64,000 bases of DNA from Candidatus Zhuqueibacterota bacterium (GTDB lineage Bacteria > Zhuqueibacterota > Zhuqueibacteria > Residuimicrobiales > Krinioviventaceae): assembly GCA_016928775.1 (NCBI GenBank), contig JAFGKD010000033.1, positions 156,761-220,760 of the forward strand. Direction: 5' to 3'. Positions 18,458-27,923 of this stretch are shown here, piece by piece. The notes beneath the pieces were generated by a model. That model did not search any database and was not told the DNA's origin. It worked only from the letters and a program-made list of their open reading frames with translations. Position 1 is the stretch's first letter; each line of letters starts with the position of its first letter. Position numbers and translations under genes: made by a program.

Positions 18458-21400
18458 TTAAACAATACTTTGCAAGAACTTTTTCGCGACATTCAAACTC
18501 GATTGATGCGGTGGCGTCTTTATAACAAAGCCGAGAGTCTTTTGGCTCTGTTTGATTTCAAAGTTAGTCGGAGCATTTTGAATTATTTCAGTCAACCAAG
18601 AACGGAATGTATCGCCGGCAGGAAGAGAATCATAATCAAATTCTCCTTCTATGACATTTTTTCGAATTCGAACGTGTGTCAATCGTGCTCGGGTTGCGAG
18701 TATTTTAACAAGAATATAGTCTAAGAGATTCTGAACGCACGCCGGAGCGGCTCCGAACCTGTCGTTGAGCTCTCCGTGAATATCCTCAACTGTTTCCACC
18801 TTGGCAGCCTTTACCAGGCGTCGGTAGATATCTACGCGCTCTGATTGTGAGGCAATATAATCTTCTGGTATATAGGCATCGACAGCGCACACAACCTTTG
18901 CTTCAAAGCCGTTTTCTTGTTCGCTTTTGTCTTCGACATTCAACTCTTGTTTTATCTCGGCGATAGTTTGCGCAATTATTTTGGTATAGAGTTCATAGCC
19001 CAAAGCATTCACGAACCCGGTTTGTTCAGCGCCAAAGATGTTGCCAGCGCCGCGTATTTCCAGATCACGCATGGCAATTTTATAGCCTGATCCCAGCTCA
19101 GAATATTCCTGGATCGTTTGTAATCTTTTAATCGCATCGCGGGTCAACTTGCGCATGGGAGGGACAAGCAGATAGGCAAAGGCTTGTACATCAGATCGAC
19201 CGACTCGTCCTCGAAGCTGATAGAGTTGGGCCAGGCCAAATTTATCCGCCCGATTGATGATTAACGTATTGGCTTTTGGCATATCAATACCTGATTCGAT
19301 AATCATCGTACACACAAGCACCTGCACCTCCCCCTGAATAAATTTGAGCATAACCTTTTCGAGCTGATGGCCTTTCATTTGTCCATGCGCGACGGCAATG
19401 TTCGCTTCTGGAATGAGTTTATTGAGCTGCGCGCTGATGCCGTAGATGGATTGCACGCGGTTATGAACAAAAAACACCTGGCCGCCGCGATCAATCTCGC
19501 GCAAGATTGCCTCGCGAATGAGCTGTTCGTCAAAGCGGCTCACCTCTGTTTTGATGGGAATTCGATTATGCGGTGGCGAATTGATAATGGACATGTCTTT
19601 TGCTCCCATCAAAGCCATGTGCATCGTTCGCGGAATAGGTGTCGCGGAGAGGGTGAGCGTATCCACTGTTTGTTTGAGGAGCTTTAGTTTTTCCTTATGA
19701 ACGACGCCGAAGCGCTGTTCCTCATCAACAATGAGGAGTCCCAAATCTTTAAACGCGACATCTTTTGACAGCAAACGATGCGTCCCGATAACAATGTCCA
19801 GCCCACCGTTGCCAAGCTGTTCGATGATCCTCTTTTGTTGCTTTAATGTTTTAAATCGTGATAAAACACTCATATGAATAGGGTATTGTGACAACCGCTG
19901 AGAAAAGGTCGTATAGTGTTGTTCCGCCAGGATAGTTGTCGGGACAAGCACGGCCACTTGTTTGCCGTCATTGACAGCCTTAAAAGCGGCTCGTACAGCG
20001 ACTTCTGTCTTTCCGTATCCCACATCGCCACAAATGAGTCGATCCATTGGCTGCGCGGTCTGCATATCTTTTTTCACATCGGAAATAGCGCTTAATTGGT
20101 CGATTGTCTCTTCAAACTGGAAAGACGCTTCCAATTCTTTTTGCCAGACCGTGTCCGAAGAAAAAGCATACCCCGGTCGCATTTTTCGTGTTGCATATAA
20201 TTTTAGCAAATCCTCTGTAATTTCTCGAATGCGTTTTTTGGTGCGCTTTTTTAATCTATCCCAACTTTGACTTCCCAGCTTGCTCAAAGTCGGGATCATT
20301 CCATCGGCAGATGAATACTTTTGCACCTGAGCCATTTTCTCGAGCGGTACATAGAGCTTGTCACTATCTTGATAGGTCAGGGCCAGGCATTCCTGCACTT
20401 TGCCATACGCTTTTATTTTTTCGAGGCCTTCGAACTGTCCTATGCCGTAATCATCATGAACAACATAATCGCCCCGCTTAATGGACAATTGTTCACGAAA
20501 AGACATTGATCTTTTTTCAATTTGATTTGGCTTGTGCAAACGAACGCGATCATACAATTCCCGCACAGTAAACAAATAAACACCCTTCTCAGGCCAGGAA
20601 AATCCGTGCGACAAGTTAAATGTGAATATGTGGATATCTTGTGGAAAACTCTCTTCTCTCAGCAATTCACACATTCTATCTCGCTGTCCATCAGAATCAC
20701 ACGCCAGGGCTAAAGTCGAATGACTTGTGGATAACAGGTTGACAACATCCTGTTTGAAGAGTTTAATATTACCGCCATAATGATTGTTTTCATGGATTCC
20801 CAAATGGGTGCCCGTATCTTCATTTTGAATATAGGGTACAACATCAATCGAAGGATATTTATCGAGATAACGACTGATCGTAGCCGCTTCGTAAAAATAA
20901 TCAGCATATTTGATTTGTCCATCATGGCGCTCGTCGGCCAGACGTTGAAAATGCACCTCTACTCGTCGCTGATAATCTTTGATGATAGTTTGCAGCAAAG
21001 CTTTATTTTCAGTCCAGAGAATAAAGTCATCCGCGATATAATCGAAAATTGAGCTTTGCAAATCGAGATCCAGAACAGTTCTCTCATCGATCGGGCCATA
21101 CGGTCCGGCACAACCCAATGGCAATATCTCGATATTTGATCGTTGCTCGATTGATCTTTGGCTCTCAACGTCAAACAGGCGGATCGACTCAACATCATCT
21201 CCCCAAAACTCGATTCGGACCGGGTGTTCATTATCAAAGAGAAACAGATCGACAATGCCGCCGCGCACACTCATTTCTCCCGGCGCATCAACACGTTCTT
21301 CCCGAACAAATCCCATTTCCACAAGCTGTTTGACGAATTGCTCAAATATCAGCGCGTGACCGACGTGCAGGTTTATTTTATACAACTCAACATCGTCATA

Positions 21401-21799
21401 TTCTGCCACTTTTTCCAAAAGGGCATTTGCTGTGGTGAGAACAACGGAGACTTTTCCCTTGATGAGCGATCCCAGCGTGGAAATGCGCTGTCCGACCTCT
21501 GTTCGTGCTGGTCCAATTTCACTCCAGATTCCATTATCAAGAGAAGGATAGTAGGCAACATCATCGACATTCATCAATTCGCGTAAATCGTCGAAAAAAT
21601 GTCGTGCAGTGGATTCTGACTCTAAAATGCAAAAAAATTTTGCATCAGAGTTAAAAGATAAAGCCGAGATAAAAAAAGCTCCGGCAGAACCGGGCAATCC
21701 GCTCACAGAAAAATGTTCGCGTGATCTCAGCGCTTTTTGGATAGCGCGACACACTGTGTCATTTAAAAAGCAATTCTTTATAACGTCCAATTCTGACAT
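18458..21799 (-). CDS. mfd: Transcription-repair coupling factor Mfd
   Basis: 1113 aa from the ATG at 21799; an in-frame TTG one codon upstream is possible. N-terminal UvrB-like domains include 'FFDDLRELMNVDDVAYYPSLDN' and 'VDAPGEMSVRGGIVDLF'. The RNA polymerase-interaction domain starts 'IKRGDYVVHDDYGIGQFEGLEKI'. The translocase motor shows Walker A GDVGYGKTEVA, the DEEQRFG box, 'TLSATPIPRTMHMAL' and 'QLYQLRGRVGRSD', and the C-terminal TRCF domain is present. Mfd removes stalled RNA polymerase from lesions and recruits UvrA. It lies 20 nt after rsmG. Confidence 0.97.
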   Translation of the reverse strand: MSELDVIKNCFLNDTVCRAIQKALRSREHFSVSGLPGSAGAFFISALSFNSDAKFFCILESESTARHFFDDLRELMNVDDVAYYPSLDNGIWSEIGPARTEVGQRISTLGSLIKGKVSVVLTTANALLEKVAEYDDVELYKINLHVGHALIFEQFVKQLVEMGFVREERVDAPGEMSVRGGIVDLFLFDNEHPVRIEFWGDDVESIRLFDVESQRSIEQRSNIEILPLGCAGPYGPIDERTVLDLDLQSSIFDYIADDFILWTENKALLQTIIKDYQRRVEVHFQRLADERHDGQIKYADYFYEAATISRYLDKYPSIDVVPYIQNEDTGTHLGIHENNHYGGNIKLFKQDVVNLLSTSHSTLALACDSDGQRDRMCELLREESFPQDIHIFTFNLSHGFSWPEKGVYLFTVRELYDRVRLHKPNQIEKRSMSFREQLSIKRGDYVVHDDYGIGQFEGLEKIKAYGKVQECLALTYQDSDKLYVPLEKMAQVQKYSSADGMIPTLSKLGSQSWDRLKKRTKKRIREITEDLLKLYATRKMRPGYAFSSDTVWQKELEASFQFEETIDQLSAISDVKKDMQTAQPMDRLICGDVGYGKTEVAVRAAFKAVNDGKQVAVLVPTTILAEQHYTTFSQRLSQYPIHMSVLSRFKTLKQQKRIIEQLGNGGLDIVIGTHRLLSKDVAFKDLGLLIVDEEQRFGVVHKEKLKLLKQTVDTLTLSATPIPRTMHMALMGAKDMSIINSPPHNRIPIKTEVSRFDEQLIREAILREIDRGGQVFFVHNRVQSIYGISAQLNKLIPEANIAVAHGQMKGHQLEKVMLKFIQGEVQVLVCTMIIESGIDMPKANTLIINRADKFGLAQLYQLRGRVGRSDVQAFAYLLVPPMRKLTRDAIKRLQTIQEYSELGSGYKIAMRDLEIRGAGNIFGAEQTGFVNALGYELYTKIIAQTIAEIKQELNVEDKSEQENGFEAKVVCAVDAYIPEDYIASQSERVDIYRRLVKAAKVETVEDIHGELNDRFGAAPACVQNLLDYILVKILATRARLTHVRIRKNVIEGEFDYDSLPAGDTFRSWLTEIIQNAPTNFEIKQSQKTLGFVIKTPPHQSSLNVAKKFLQSIV

Positions 21800-21819
21800 C
21801 AACAGGGCATGAGCACTTT

Positions 21820-22500
21820 TCAGGTTATATTAGACAATTCGTGCTGTGAGAGAACCACTATCTTTTTTTCCGTCTCCTTCCCGCAGAACGATATAATTTT
21901 ACAGGACAGCTTGTCATAGCGCAACAGTTCATTGATCTCCGCATCGACCTGTCCACCTTTCAGGGCAATTAAAATTCCGTCTGGTTTTAACAGCGGGTAG
22001 CTCCATCGCCATAAATCGGCCAGCGAGGCGACGGCTCGTGCAGACACATAGTCGCATACAAAAACGCCCCCCAGCTTTTCTACTCGCTCGCACACAACAG
22101 TCGTGTTGCTCAAACGCACCTGTTCAACAGCCTCACGCAAAAAAAGTGCTCGCATCCGTTTGGATTCCGCAAGCACCACGTGCAGTTCCGGATACATAAT
22201 GGCGAGCGGAAGTCCGGGAAAACCAGCACCTGATCCAACATCAAGCAAACGGCCAGTGCCGGCAATCAGCTTATGTTTGACAATTTCAAGGGATTCAAAA
22301 ATATGCTTATCAACAATCCTGCTGCGATCTTTTTTTGACACCAGATTCTTTCTCAATGTCCACGCTTCAACAAGATCGACATAGTGTGCAAATTGTTTGG
22401 CTTGCAGAGACGATAGGTCGAACTCATTGACGAGACGCTCCATGGCTATATTATTATTAATTAACATAGAAAATGTTTCACGTGGAACACTCACCTTCAT
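21820..22500 (-). CDS. rsmG: 16S rRNA (guanine-N7) methyltransferase RsmG
   Basis: 226 aa. The SAM-binding motif is LLDVGSGAGFPGLPLAI, with 'VLAESKRMRALFLREAVEQV' following and 'YVSARAVASLADLWRW' downstream, all typical of RsmG/GidB, which makes m7G527 in 16S rRNA. The ATG overlaps the mnmG stop (ATGA). Codons 5-9 (V-P-R-E-T) are encoded by a complete parS sequence, so the first residues may be shaped by that site. An alternative start at the internal Met-12 or Met-20 is possible. Confidence 0.93.
   Translation of the reverse strand: MKVSVPRETFSMLINNNIAMERLVNEFDLSSLQAKQFAHYVDLVEAWTLRKNLVSKKDRSRIVDKHIFESLEIVKHKLIAGTGRLLDVGSGAGFPGLPLAIMYPELHVVLAESKRMRALFLREAVEQVRLSNTTVVCERVEKLGGVFVCDYVSARAVASLADLWRWSYPLLKPDGILIALKGGQVDAEINELLRYDKLSCKIISFCGKETEKKIVVLSQHELSNIT
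22474..22489 (-). promoter_or_regulatory. parS site (ParB-binding), within rsmG codons 4-9
   Basis: The minus strand reads TGTTCCACGTGAAACA, a full match to the bacterial parS consensus TGTTNCACGTGAAACA. It is nearly palindromic, 16 bp. It is embedded in the 5' coding end of rsmG. ParB spreads from such sites for origin segregation and SMC loading. Confidence 0.88.
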
Positions 22501-24386
22501 CGACGTTTAGGCCGACTCAAAAACATCATCAATACAGCGATGTCAGAAGGAGACACGCCGAGTATACGAGACGCTTGCCCGAGCGTCTGTGGCCGAAACC
22601 GCATCAGCTTTTCTCTCCCCTCGTGAGAAATAGAGTCCAAACTTTGATAGTCGAATTCCTGTGGAATACCCAGGTCTTCCAACTCCCGCATGCGTCGAAC
22701 CTGTTCATTTTGCCGCTGCAAAAAACCTTCGTATTTGATCTCGATTTCAACCTGTTCCCGAACGCGTTTCCAAAAAAGATCGCTGTCAGGATAAAACATT
22801 TCATGTTGATAAAGAGAAGCAAAATCTGTCACGTGAACCTCCGGCCGCTTCAACAGATGCTCCAAAGACTCTGTTTCAGTTATGGTCGTCGTGCTAATTT
22901 TTTCCAAAATGGGATTCACAACTCCGATAGCGGGTCGTTCCGCTTTTAAAAAATGGATCATTTCTGCAATTTTACGTCTCAGCGTCATTACATTGTTGTG
23001 ATCCTTGGCATCAATTAAACCCAATTTATAGCCATAATCCATCAGCCGTAAATCAGCATTATCCTGGCGGAGCAAAAGTCTATACTCGGCTCTTGAGGTA
23101 AACATACGATAAGGTTCGTGCAAATCTTTTGTCACCAGATCGTCAATGAGAACACCTATATACGCTTCATCACGGCCCAGAACAAATGGATTGGCGCCGC
23201 GCATTTTTAGCACGGCGTTCACGGCAGCGACAAATCCCTGCGCCGCTGCTTCCTCATAACCTGATGTGCCATTTATCTGTCCGGCAAAGTAGAGGTTCTC
23301 AATATATTTGGTTTCCAAAGTTGAGCGCAATTGTGCGGGCGGGAAAAAATCATATTCAATGGCATAGCCCAAACGGGTGAGGCGCGCATTTTCCAATCCC
23401 GGCACAGAATGCACTGACTTGATCTGAACGTCTTCCGGGAGACTTGTCGCAAAGCCGTTGAGATAATATTCATTAGTCGATCGACCCTCTGGCTCCAAAA
23501 AAAGCTGATGGCTCGTTTTGTCCGCAAAACGCACAATTTTATCTTCAACCGACGGACAGTAGCGCGGTCCAACGCCTTTGATAATGCCTGTATACATGGG
23601 AGAACGGTCCAGACCGGAGCGCAGTATGTCATGTGTTTTTTGCGTTGTCCTGGTCATAAAACACGGAATTTGCTCGATTTCAATTTTCTTGTGTTTGTGA
23701 GAAAACGGTAGTGGTTCATCATCACCGGGTTGGCATTCCATGCACGAAAAATCAATCGTCCGCCCATCGAGCCGCGGTGGCGTTCCGGTTTTGAGTCGAC
23801 CAACTTGAAAGCCCTTCTCAGATAGCTGCTCGCTCAAGCCGCTTGAAGCGATTTCGCCGGATCGTCCACCACTGATATTGCGTAAGCCTATATGTATTCT
23901 TCCGTTCAAAAAAGTTCCGCTTGCCAGGATAACGGAATGACTATATATTTCCGTTCCGATTTCAGTGACAATGCCAACAACCACATTGCCTTCAAAAATC
24001 AAACTTTTGACATCATGCTGACGAAGAAAGAGATTGGATTGATTCTCCAAAATTTGCCGCATCCTGTTGCCGTATTGTATCCGGTCATTTTGCGAGCGCA
24101 ATGACCAGACCGCCGGACCTTTGGAACGGTTCAAGACCTTGAACTGAATGCCGGTATCATCAGCAACAAGCCCCATCTGTCCACCAAGAGCGTCCAGCTC
24201 TTTCACCAGGTGCCCTTTCGCCAATCCTCCTATCGCCGGATTACAGGACATTTGCGCGATGTTAAAAATATTTATCGTCACTAACAGGGTACTCGCCCCC
24301 ATTCTCGCAGCTGCCAACGCCGCTTCGCAGCCGGCATGCCCCGCTCCCACGACAATCACATCATATTTTTCATTAGCCTGGGTCAT
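22497..24386 (-). CDS. mnmG: tRNA uridine-5-carboxymethylaminomethyl modification enzyme MnmG (GidA)
   Basis: 629 aa. The FAD-binding Rossmann motif is VVGAGHAGCEAALAAARMG at about residues 11-29, then 'CNPAIGGLAKGHLVKELDALGGQMG' and 'GTFLNGRIHIGL'. The C-terminal helical domain has 'GYIEEAAAQG'-type 'GYEEAAAQGFVAAVNAV' and 'TSRAEYRLLLRQDNADLRL'. With MnmE it installs cmnm5 at U34 of certain tRNAs. It follows mnmE by 29 nt, a gap that contains the second parS site, and overlaps rsmG. Complete and ordinary in length. Confidence 0.98.
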   Translation of the reverse strand: MTQANEKYDVIVVGAGHAGCEAALAAARMGASTLLVTINIFNIAQMSCNPAIGGLAKGHLVKELDALGGQMGLVADDTGIQFKVLNRSKGPAVWSLRSQNDRIQYGNRMRQILENQSNLFLRQHDVKSLIFEGNVVVGIVTEIGTEIYSHSVILASGTFLNGRIHIGLRNISGGRSGEIASSGLSEQLSEKGFQVGRLKTGTPPRLDGRTIDFSCMECQPGDDEPLPFSHKHKKIEIEQIPCFMTRTTQKTHDILRSGLDRSPMYTGIIKGVGPRYCPSVEDKIVRFADKTSHQLFLEPEGRSTNEYYLNGFATSLPEDVQIKSVHSVPGLENARLTRLGYAIEYDFFPPAQLRSTLETKYIENLYFAGQINGTSGYEEAAAQGFVAAVNAVLKMRGANPFVLGRDEAYIGVLIDDLVTKDLHEPYRMFTSRAEYRLLLRQDNADLRLMDYGYKLGLIDAKDHNNVMTLRRKIAEMIHFLKAERPAIGVVNPILEKISTTTITETESLEHLLKRPEVHVTDFASLYQHEMFYPDSDLFWKRVREQVEIEIKYEGFLQRQNEQVRRMRELEDLGIPQEFDYQSLDSISHEGREKLMRFRPQTLGQASRILGVSPSDIAVLMMFLSRPKRR

Positions 24387-24398
24387 AAAATTTCATCT

Positions 24399-24414
24399 TG
24401 TTCCACGTGAAACA
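24399..24414 (+). promoter_or_regulatory. parS site (ParB-binding), mnmE-mnmG gap
   Basis: TGTTCCACGTGAAACA on the plus strand, a full match to the parS consensus. It fills the 29-bp gap between mnmE and mnmG. With the copy at 22474-22489 (opposite orientation) it brackets mnmG, as expected close to an origin of replication. Confidence 0.9.
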
Positions 24415-24415
24415 T

Positions 24416-25804
24416 CTATTTGCCTATGCAAAAGCTTGAAAAAATATCATTCAATATCTCTTCTGTTGTCACTTCGCCTGTAATCTCAGCCAAAGTCTCC
24501 AGAGCAGCACGAATATCCAAAGCAATAAACTCGGCTGATAATTTTTTTTCAAGCGACTCTCTGGCATGGAGTATGGACTCTTTGCTTTTCTTTAGTGCGT
24601 TCAAATGGCGCACTTTGTTAAAAACAATACCTCCATCAAATATATTGTGATTCAGGTTGGATGTAACCAGCTTTTCTTTGAATGCCTCAAAGCCCTCTCC
24701 AGTTTTGGCTGAAATGAAGCAGCTTTGTTCAAATTTTTTAACAAAATCCAAATCGACATGCGTACTGTCAATATCTATTTTATTCATGACTAAAACGATA
24801 TTGCTCACTTGCAATGACTCCAATTGCTGCAAAACGATGTAATCCGAATCATCCAGAGCGTGACTGGCATCTACAACAAAAAGAACTTGATCCGCTTGCC
24901 TGAGTGCTTTTTGTGTCTTTTCAACACCCTTTATCTCTATAGAATCATCAGTCAAACGAATGCCAGCCGTATCCGAAATTTTAAACAGCATTCCTTGTAT
25001 ATCCAAAGCCTCTTCAATGACATCGCGCGTTGTTCCAGGAATTTCCGAGACAATCGCTCTCTCTTCTTCCAATAATCGGTTTAAGATACTCGATTTTCCT
25101 ACATTGGGTTTTCCGGCCAAGGCAAGATGAAGACCTTCTCTGAGTATCTTACCATAACGAAACGAAACGATCAGTCGCTCAAATTCATCCTTCATACTAT
25201 CGATATATGTCATCAATTCGCTGCGAGCAGCAAACTCAATATCTTCTTCAGCAAAATCCAATTCTATTTCTAACAGCGCGAGATATTTTTTTAGCTGCTC
25301 TTTAAGAGAAAGCAATTTGTCTGACACGTTACCTGATAGCTGCTGCTGCGCACTTTTGAGACTCAGTTTTGTTTGCGCGTTGATAATGTCAGCGATTGAT
25401 TCTGCTTGCAGCAAATCGATTTTTCCATTCAGGAAAGCCCGTTTGGTAAATTCTCCCGGTTCTGCCAAACGAGCACCGTTTTCCAGCAGACAGTGCAGTA
25501 TTTCCTGTACGACATAGATTCCACCATGACAATTTATTTCGATCGTATCTTCGCCTGTATAGGACCTGGGAGAAACAAATTTGGCGATGAGCACATTATC
25601 TATCACTTCTCTTTCCTGCTGCCGCCGAAACAGGGTGCCGTGAGTCATGCAGCCATGCGCGATGTCATGGATGCTCTTTTTTGCAGAAAAAATCCGTTCA
25701 ATAATGTCGAAACTCAAACGTCCGCTCATTCTGATTATGGCAATAGCACCTCTTCCCTGCGGCGTTGAGACGGCGCAGATCGTGTCCTGGGTTGATCCAA
25801 TCAT
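24416..25804 (-). CDS. mnmE: tRNA modification GTPase MnmE (TrmE)
   Basis: 462 aa from the ATG at 25804 (MIGSTQDTICAVSTPQGRGA). A longer frame is open upstream, but it runs through a terminator hairpin and is not homologous. The folate-binding N-terminal domain carries 'GEFTKRAFLNGKIDLLQAE'. The G domain has GKPNVGKSS, the TTRDV loop, DTAGIR and NKID. The protein ends in the family-specific C-terminal CIGK. It acts with MnmG in tRNA wobble-U modification. The start codon lies only 14 nt after a terminator-like hairpin, and the ribosome site is weak. Confidence 0.97.
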   Translation of the reverse strand: MIGSTQDTICAVSTPQGRGAIAIIRMSGRLSFDIIERIFSAKKSIHDIAHGCMTHGTLFRRQQEREVIDNVLIAKFVSPRSYTGEDTIEINCHGGIYVVQEILHCLLENGARLAEPGEFTKRAFLNGKIDLLQAESIADIINAQTKLSLKSAQQQLSGNVSDKLLSLKEQLKKYLALLEIELDFAEEDIEFAARSELMTYIDSMKDEFERLIVSFRYGKILREGLHLALAGKPNVGKSSILNRLLEEERAIVSEIPGTTRDVIEEALDIQGMLFKISDTAGIRLTDDSIEIKGVEKTQKALRQADQVLFVVDASHALDDSDYIVLQQLESLQVSNIVLVMNKIDIDSTHVDLDFVKKFEQSCFISAKTGEGFEAFKEKLVTSNLNHNIFDGGIVFNKVRHLNALKKSKESILHARESLEKKLSAEFIALDIRAALETLAEITGEVTTEEILNDIFSSFCIGK

Positions 25805-25810
25805 TCTAAA

Positions 25811-25846
25811 ATACAAAACCCCACTTTTGCTGTAACAAAAGTGGGG
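25811..25846 (-). terminator. Strong terminator hairpin between yidC and mnmE
   Basis: On the minus strand CCCCACTTTTG, a 6-nt loop and CAAAAGTGGGG form a perfect 11-bp stem followed by TTTTGTATTTT. It lies after the yidC stop and ends almost at the mnmE start, so mnmE depends on readthrough or on a promoter inside or before the hairpin. Confidence 0.85.
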
Positions 25847-25869
25847 CATCACCTATTTTGAGTCTTTTA

Positions 25870-27654
25870 TTATTTTTTTCTTTTTTTCGGAACTTTTACT
25901 TCCGCTATTTCTTGTTTCTTTTTTGGCGTCAAATATTTTTGCTGCAAAATTGAAAGAGCGTTAAAAAGCGCATAATATAGATTCAATCCCGATGGAAAAC
26001 TATTAAATAACAGTGTTAAAAATATTGGCATAAAATACACCATCATTTTTTGCTTCGGATCGGTCACTGTCATTTTTTGCTGGATGAACATGGTCGCGCC
26101 CATAACAAGTGGAAGAATGTTCACTGTATCTCCATATAACGGCAATGAAAAATTTCCCGGGAATGTATATACAGTATCTGGCGCTGATAAATCTGTTATC
26201 CACAAGAAAAATCCTTCGCCCCGCAACTCGATGGTGGTTCTAAAAACAATAAACAATCCAAAGAGCAAGGGCATCTGGATAAGCATTGGCAAACATCCCC
26301 CCATCGGATTAACGCCCTCTTTTTTGTACATAGCCATCGTAGCTTGATTTAATTTCTGCGGATCATTTTTGTGTTTTTCCTGCAGCTCCTTTAATTTGGG
26401 CTGGATCGCCTGCATTTTCTGCATGGATTGATAACTTTTATGCGTCAACGGGTAAACTATAATCTTGATGAGCAACGCAAAAATTAAAAGCACTACGCCA
26501 TAGTTTGGAATAAAATTGTGCATCCATTTTAATGTTTTCAAAATGGGCAAACTGAACCACCTTATTGGTCCCCAACCAAAATCCATAAAATCGTGCAGGT
26601 TTCCCTCATATTTTTTTAATATATCGTATTCAAGTGGCCCCAGATATAACCGAAACTCTTCTCTTGCGATTCGTTCACCCAAATAGGGCATGGCTAATTT
26701 CAGACTAAATTTTTTCCATTTTTCTTTGGCTGCCGGCGTTAGCGTTAGCTCCTGGCCACTTATTTTTGCGCTGGTGCCATCTTCTGTCATTGGGATGATA
26801 TAAAACGCAAAATACTTTGTCCGCACCGCTACCCAGTCAATGGCTCCGGTCTCCTCGTACCTTTTGCTATTTGCTTTATAACTCTTTTGCACCTCTCCAC
26901 CCGATGCCGTCGCCGCTTTCGCATACATCATATCATCTTTGAGCCTTTTTTCTGTGGAAGCCAAGCCATTGGGTGCAGCTATTACATAACGTTTATCAGC
27001 TATGATATCATGCAAATTTTCAAACTCAACCTTCATGCTGATATCATATCTGCCATTGTAAAATGTAAATATTTTACGAATTTTTCGCTCATCGCCAATT
27101 GGCAATTCAAAGTCTAAAGTATAAGATTCATCACCGGTCAATGTAATGGATGACTTTGAATCTGAAGTAAAGCCAAGACGTGCGGTACTTAGGGAATCAC
27201 CGATCCGGGTTTTAAAACCCAAACTCATTGTTCCATATTCTTCGCTCCGAAATAACCTGACCGGTTGATCATCTGGACCCGAATACTTTTTCAACTCCCA
27301 TTGTTGAAGAGAGGCCCCTATAGAGCTAAAAGTAGCCTTGTAGAGTTCGGTCTCAATAGTAATGACTTTTTCATCTTGTTGAACGGTAGAAGGAATTAAA
27401 GAAACACTGTCATTTTCATCAGCCGTTTCAGGGATAATTTCTTCCTCTATCGGTTGTTCTTCCAACTCGGAAATGATTGTCGCATCGTCTCTTTGTTGCC
27501 TCTGTGCGGTCTCTTGGGCTATTTGCTTCTTGCGTTGTTGCCGTATCTCATAACCTTTAGGATCTACCACTTTTTGATAAAAGGAAGTATTCGCTAAAAT
27601 GAGAATGAGTCCGATCAAAATAAACGCGAAAATCGTTTTCCTGTCAAAATCCAT
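25870..27654 (-). CDS. yidC: Membrane protein insertase YidC
   Basis: 594 aa from the ATG at 27654 (a GTG precedes it in frame; the AGAGAG site fits the ATG). TM1 is at about 8-25. A large periplasmic domain follows to about 350. The 60-kDa insertase core has helices at about 370-400, 440-465, 500-520 and 530-550; hallmarks are 'YPLTHKSYQSMQKMQAIQPKLKEL' and 'MGGCLPMLIQMPLLFGLFIVFR'. The C-terminal tail is lysine-rich (KKKQEIAEVKVPKKRKK). YidC inserts and folds inner-membrane proteins with or without SecYEG. The order rpmH-rnpA-yidD-yidC is classical; jag is absent here. Confidence 0.97.
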   Translation of the reverse strand: MDFDRKTIFAFILIGLILILANTSFYQKVVDPKGYEIRQQRKKQIAQETAQRQQRDDATIISELEEQPIEEEIIPETADENDSVSLIPSTVQQDEKVITIETELYKATFSSIGASLQQWELKKYSGPDDQPVRLFRSEEYGTMSLGFKTRIGDSLSTARLGFTSDSKSSITLTGDESYTLDFELPIGDERKIRKIFTFYNGRYDISMKVEFENLHDIIADKRYVIAAPNGLASTEKRLKDDMMYAKAATASGGEVQKSYKANSKRYEETGAIDWVAVRTKYFAFYIIPMTEDGTSAKISGQELTLTPAAKEKWKKFSLKLAMPYLGERIAREEFRLYLGPLEYDILKKYEGNLHDFMDFGWGPIRWFSLPILKTLKWMHNFIPNYGVVLLIFALLIKIIVYPLTHKSYQSMQKMQAIQPKLKELQEKHKNDPQKLNQATMAMYKKEGVNPMGGCLPMLIQMPLLFGLFIVFRTTIELRGEGFFLWITDLSAPDTVYTFPGNFSLPLYGDTVNILPLVMGATMFIQQKMTVTDPKQKMMVYFMPIFLTLLFNSFPSGLNLYYALFNALSILQQKYLTPKKKQEIAEVKVPKKRKK

Positions 27655-27671
27655 CACTCTCTCTTTATTTA

Positions 27672-27923
27672 TTAAACTGGATCATAACCGCCACGTGAAA
27701 AGGGATGACACCGTAATATTCTATAGACCGCTTTGAATAATCCCTTAAAAACGCCATATTTCTGCATCGCTTGAATTGCATAAGTTGAGCATGAGGGATA
27801 AAATCTGCAAGAATCTGGAAAAAGCGGCGACAATAATATCTGATAAATTCGAATGAGCACAATAAATAAATTGACAAGTATCTGTTCAATAAATTTAACG
27901 ACTTTTTTTATGTAATTTTTCAT
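27672..27923 (-). CDS. yidD: Membrane protein insertion efficiency factor YidD
   Basis: 83 aa. A hydrophobic N-terminal helix precedes the family core '[33 protein letters not shown]', with its conserved cysteines, followed by '[16 protein letters not shown]'. YidD is a small inner-membrane-associated protein that aids YidC-dependent insertion. The ATG overlaps the rnpA stop codon by one base, and yidC follows 17 nt downstream. Confidence 0.95.
   Translation of the reverse strand: MKNYIKKVVKFIEQILVNLFIVLIRIYQILLSPLFPDSCRFYPSCSTYAIQAMQKYGVFKGLFKAVYRILRCHPFSRGGYDPV

Noticed and set aside
22473..22949. Plus-strand ORF beginning MFHVEH opposite mnmG
   Set aside because: Its start is created by the parS sequence, and the frame is the complement of well-conserved mnmG codons; a shadow ORF.
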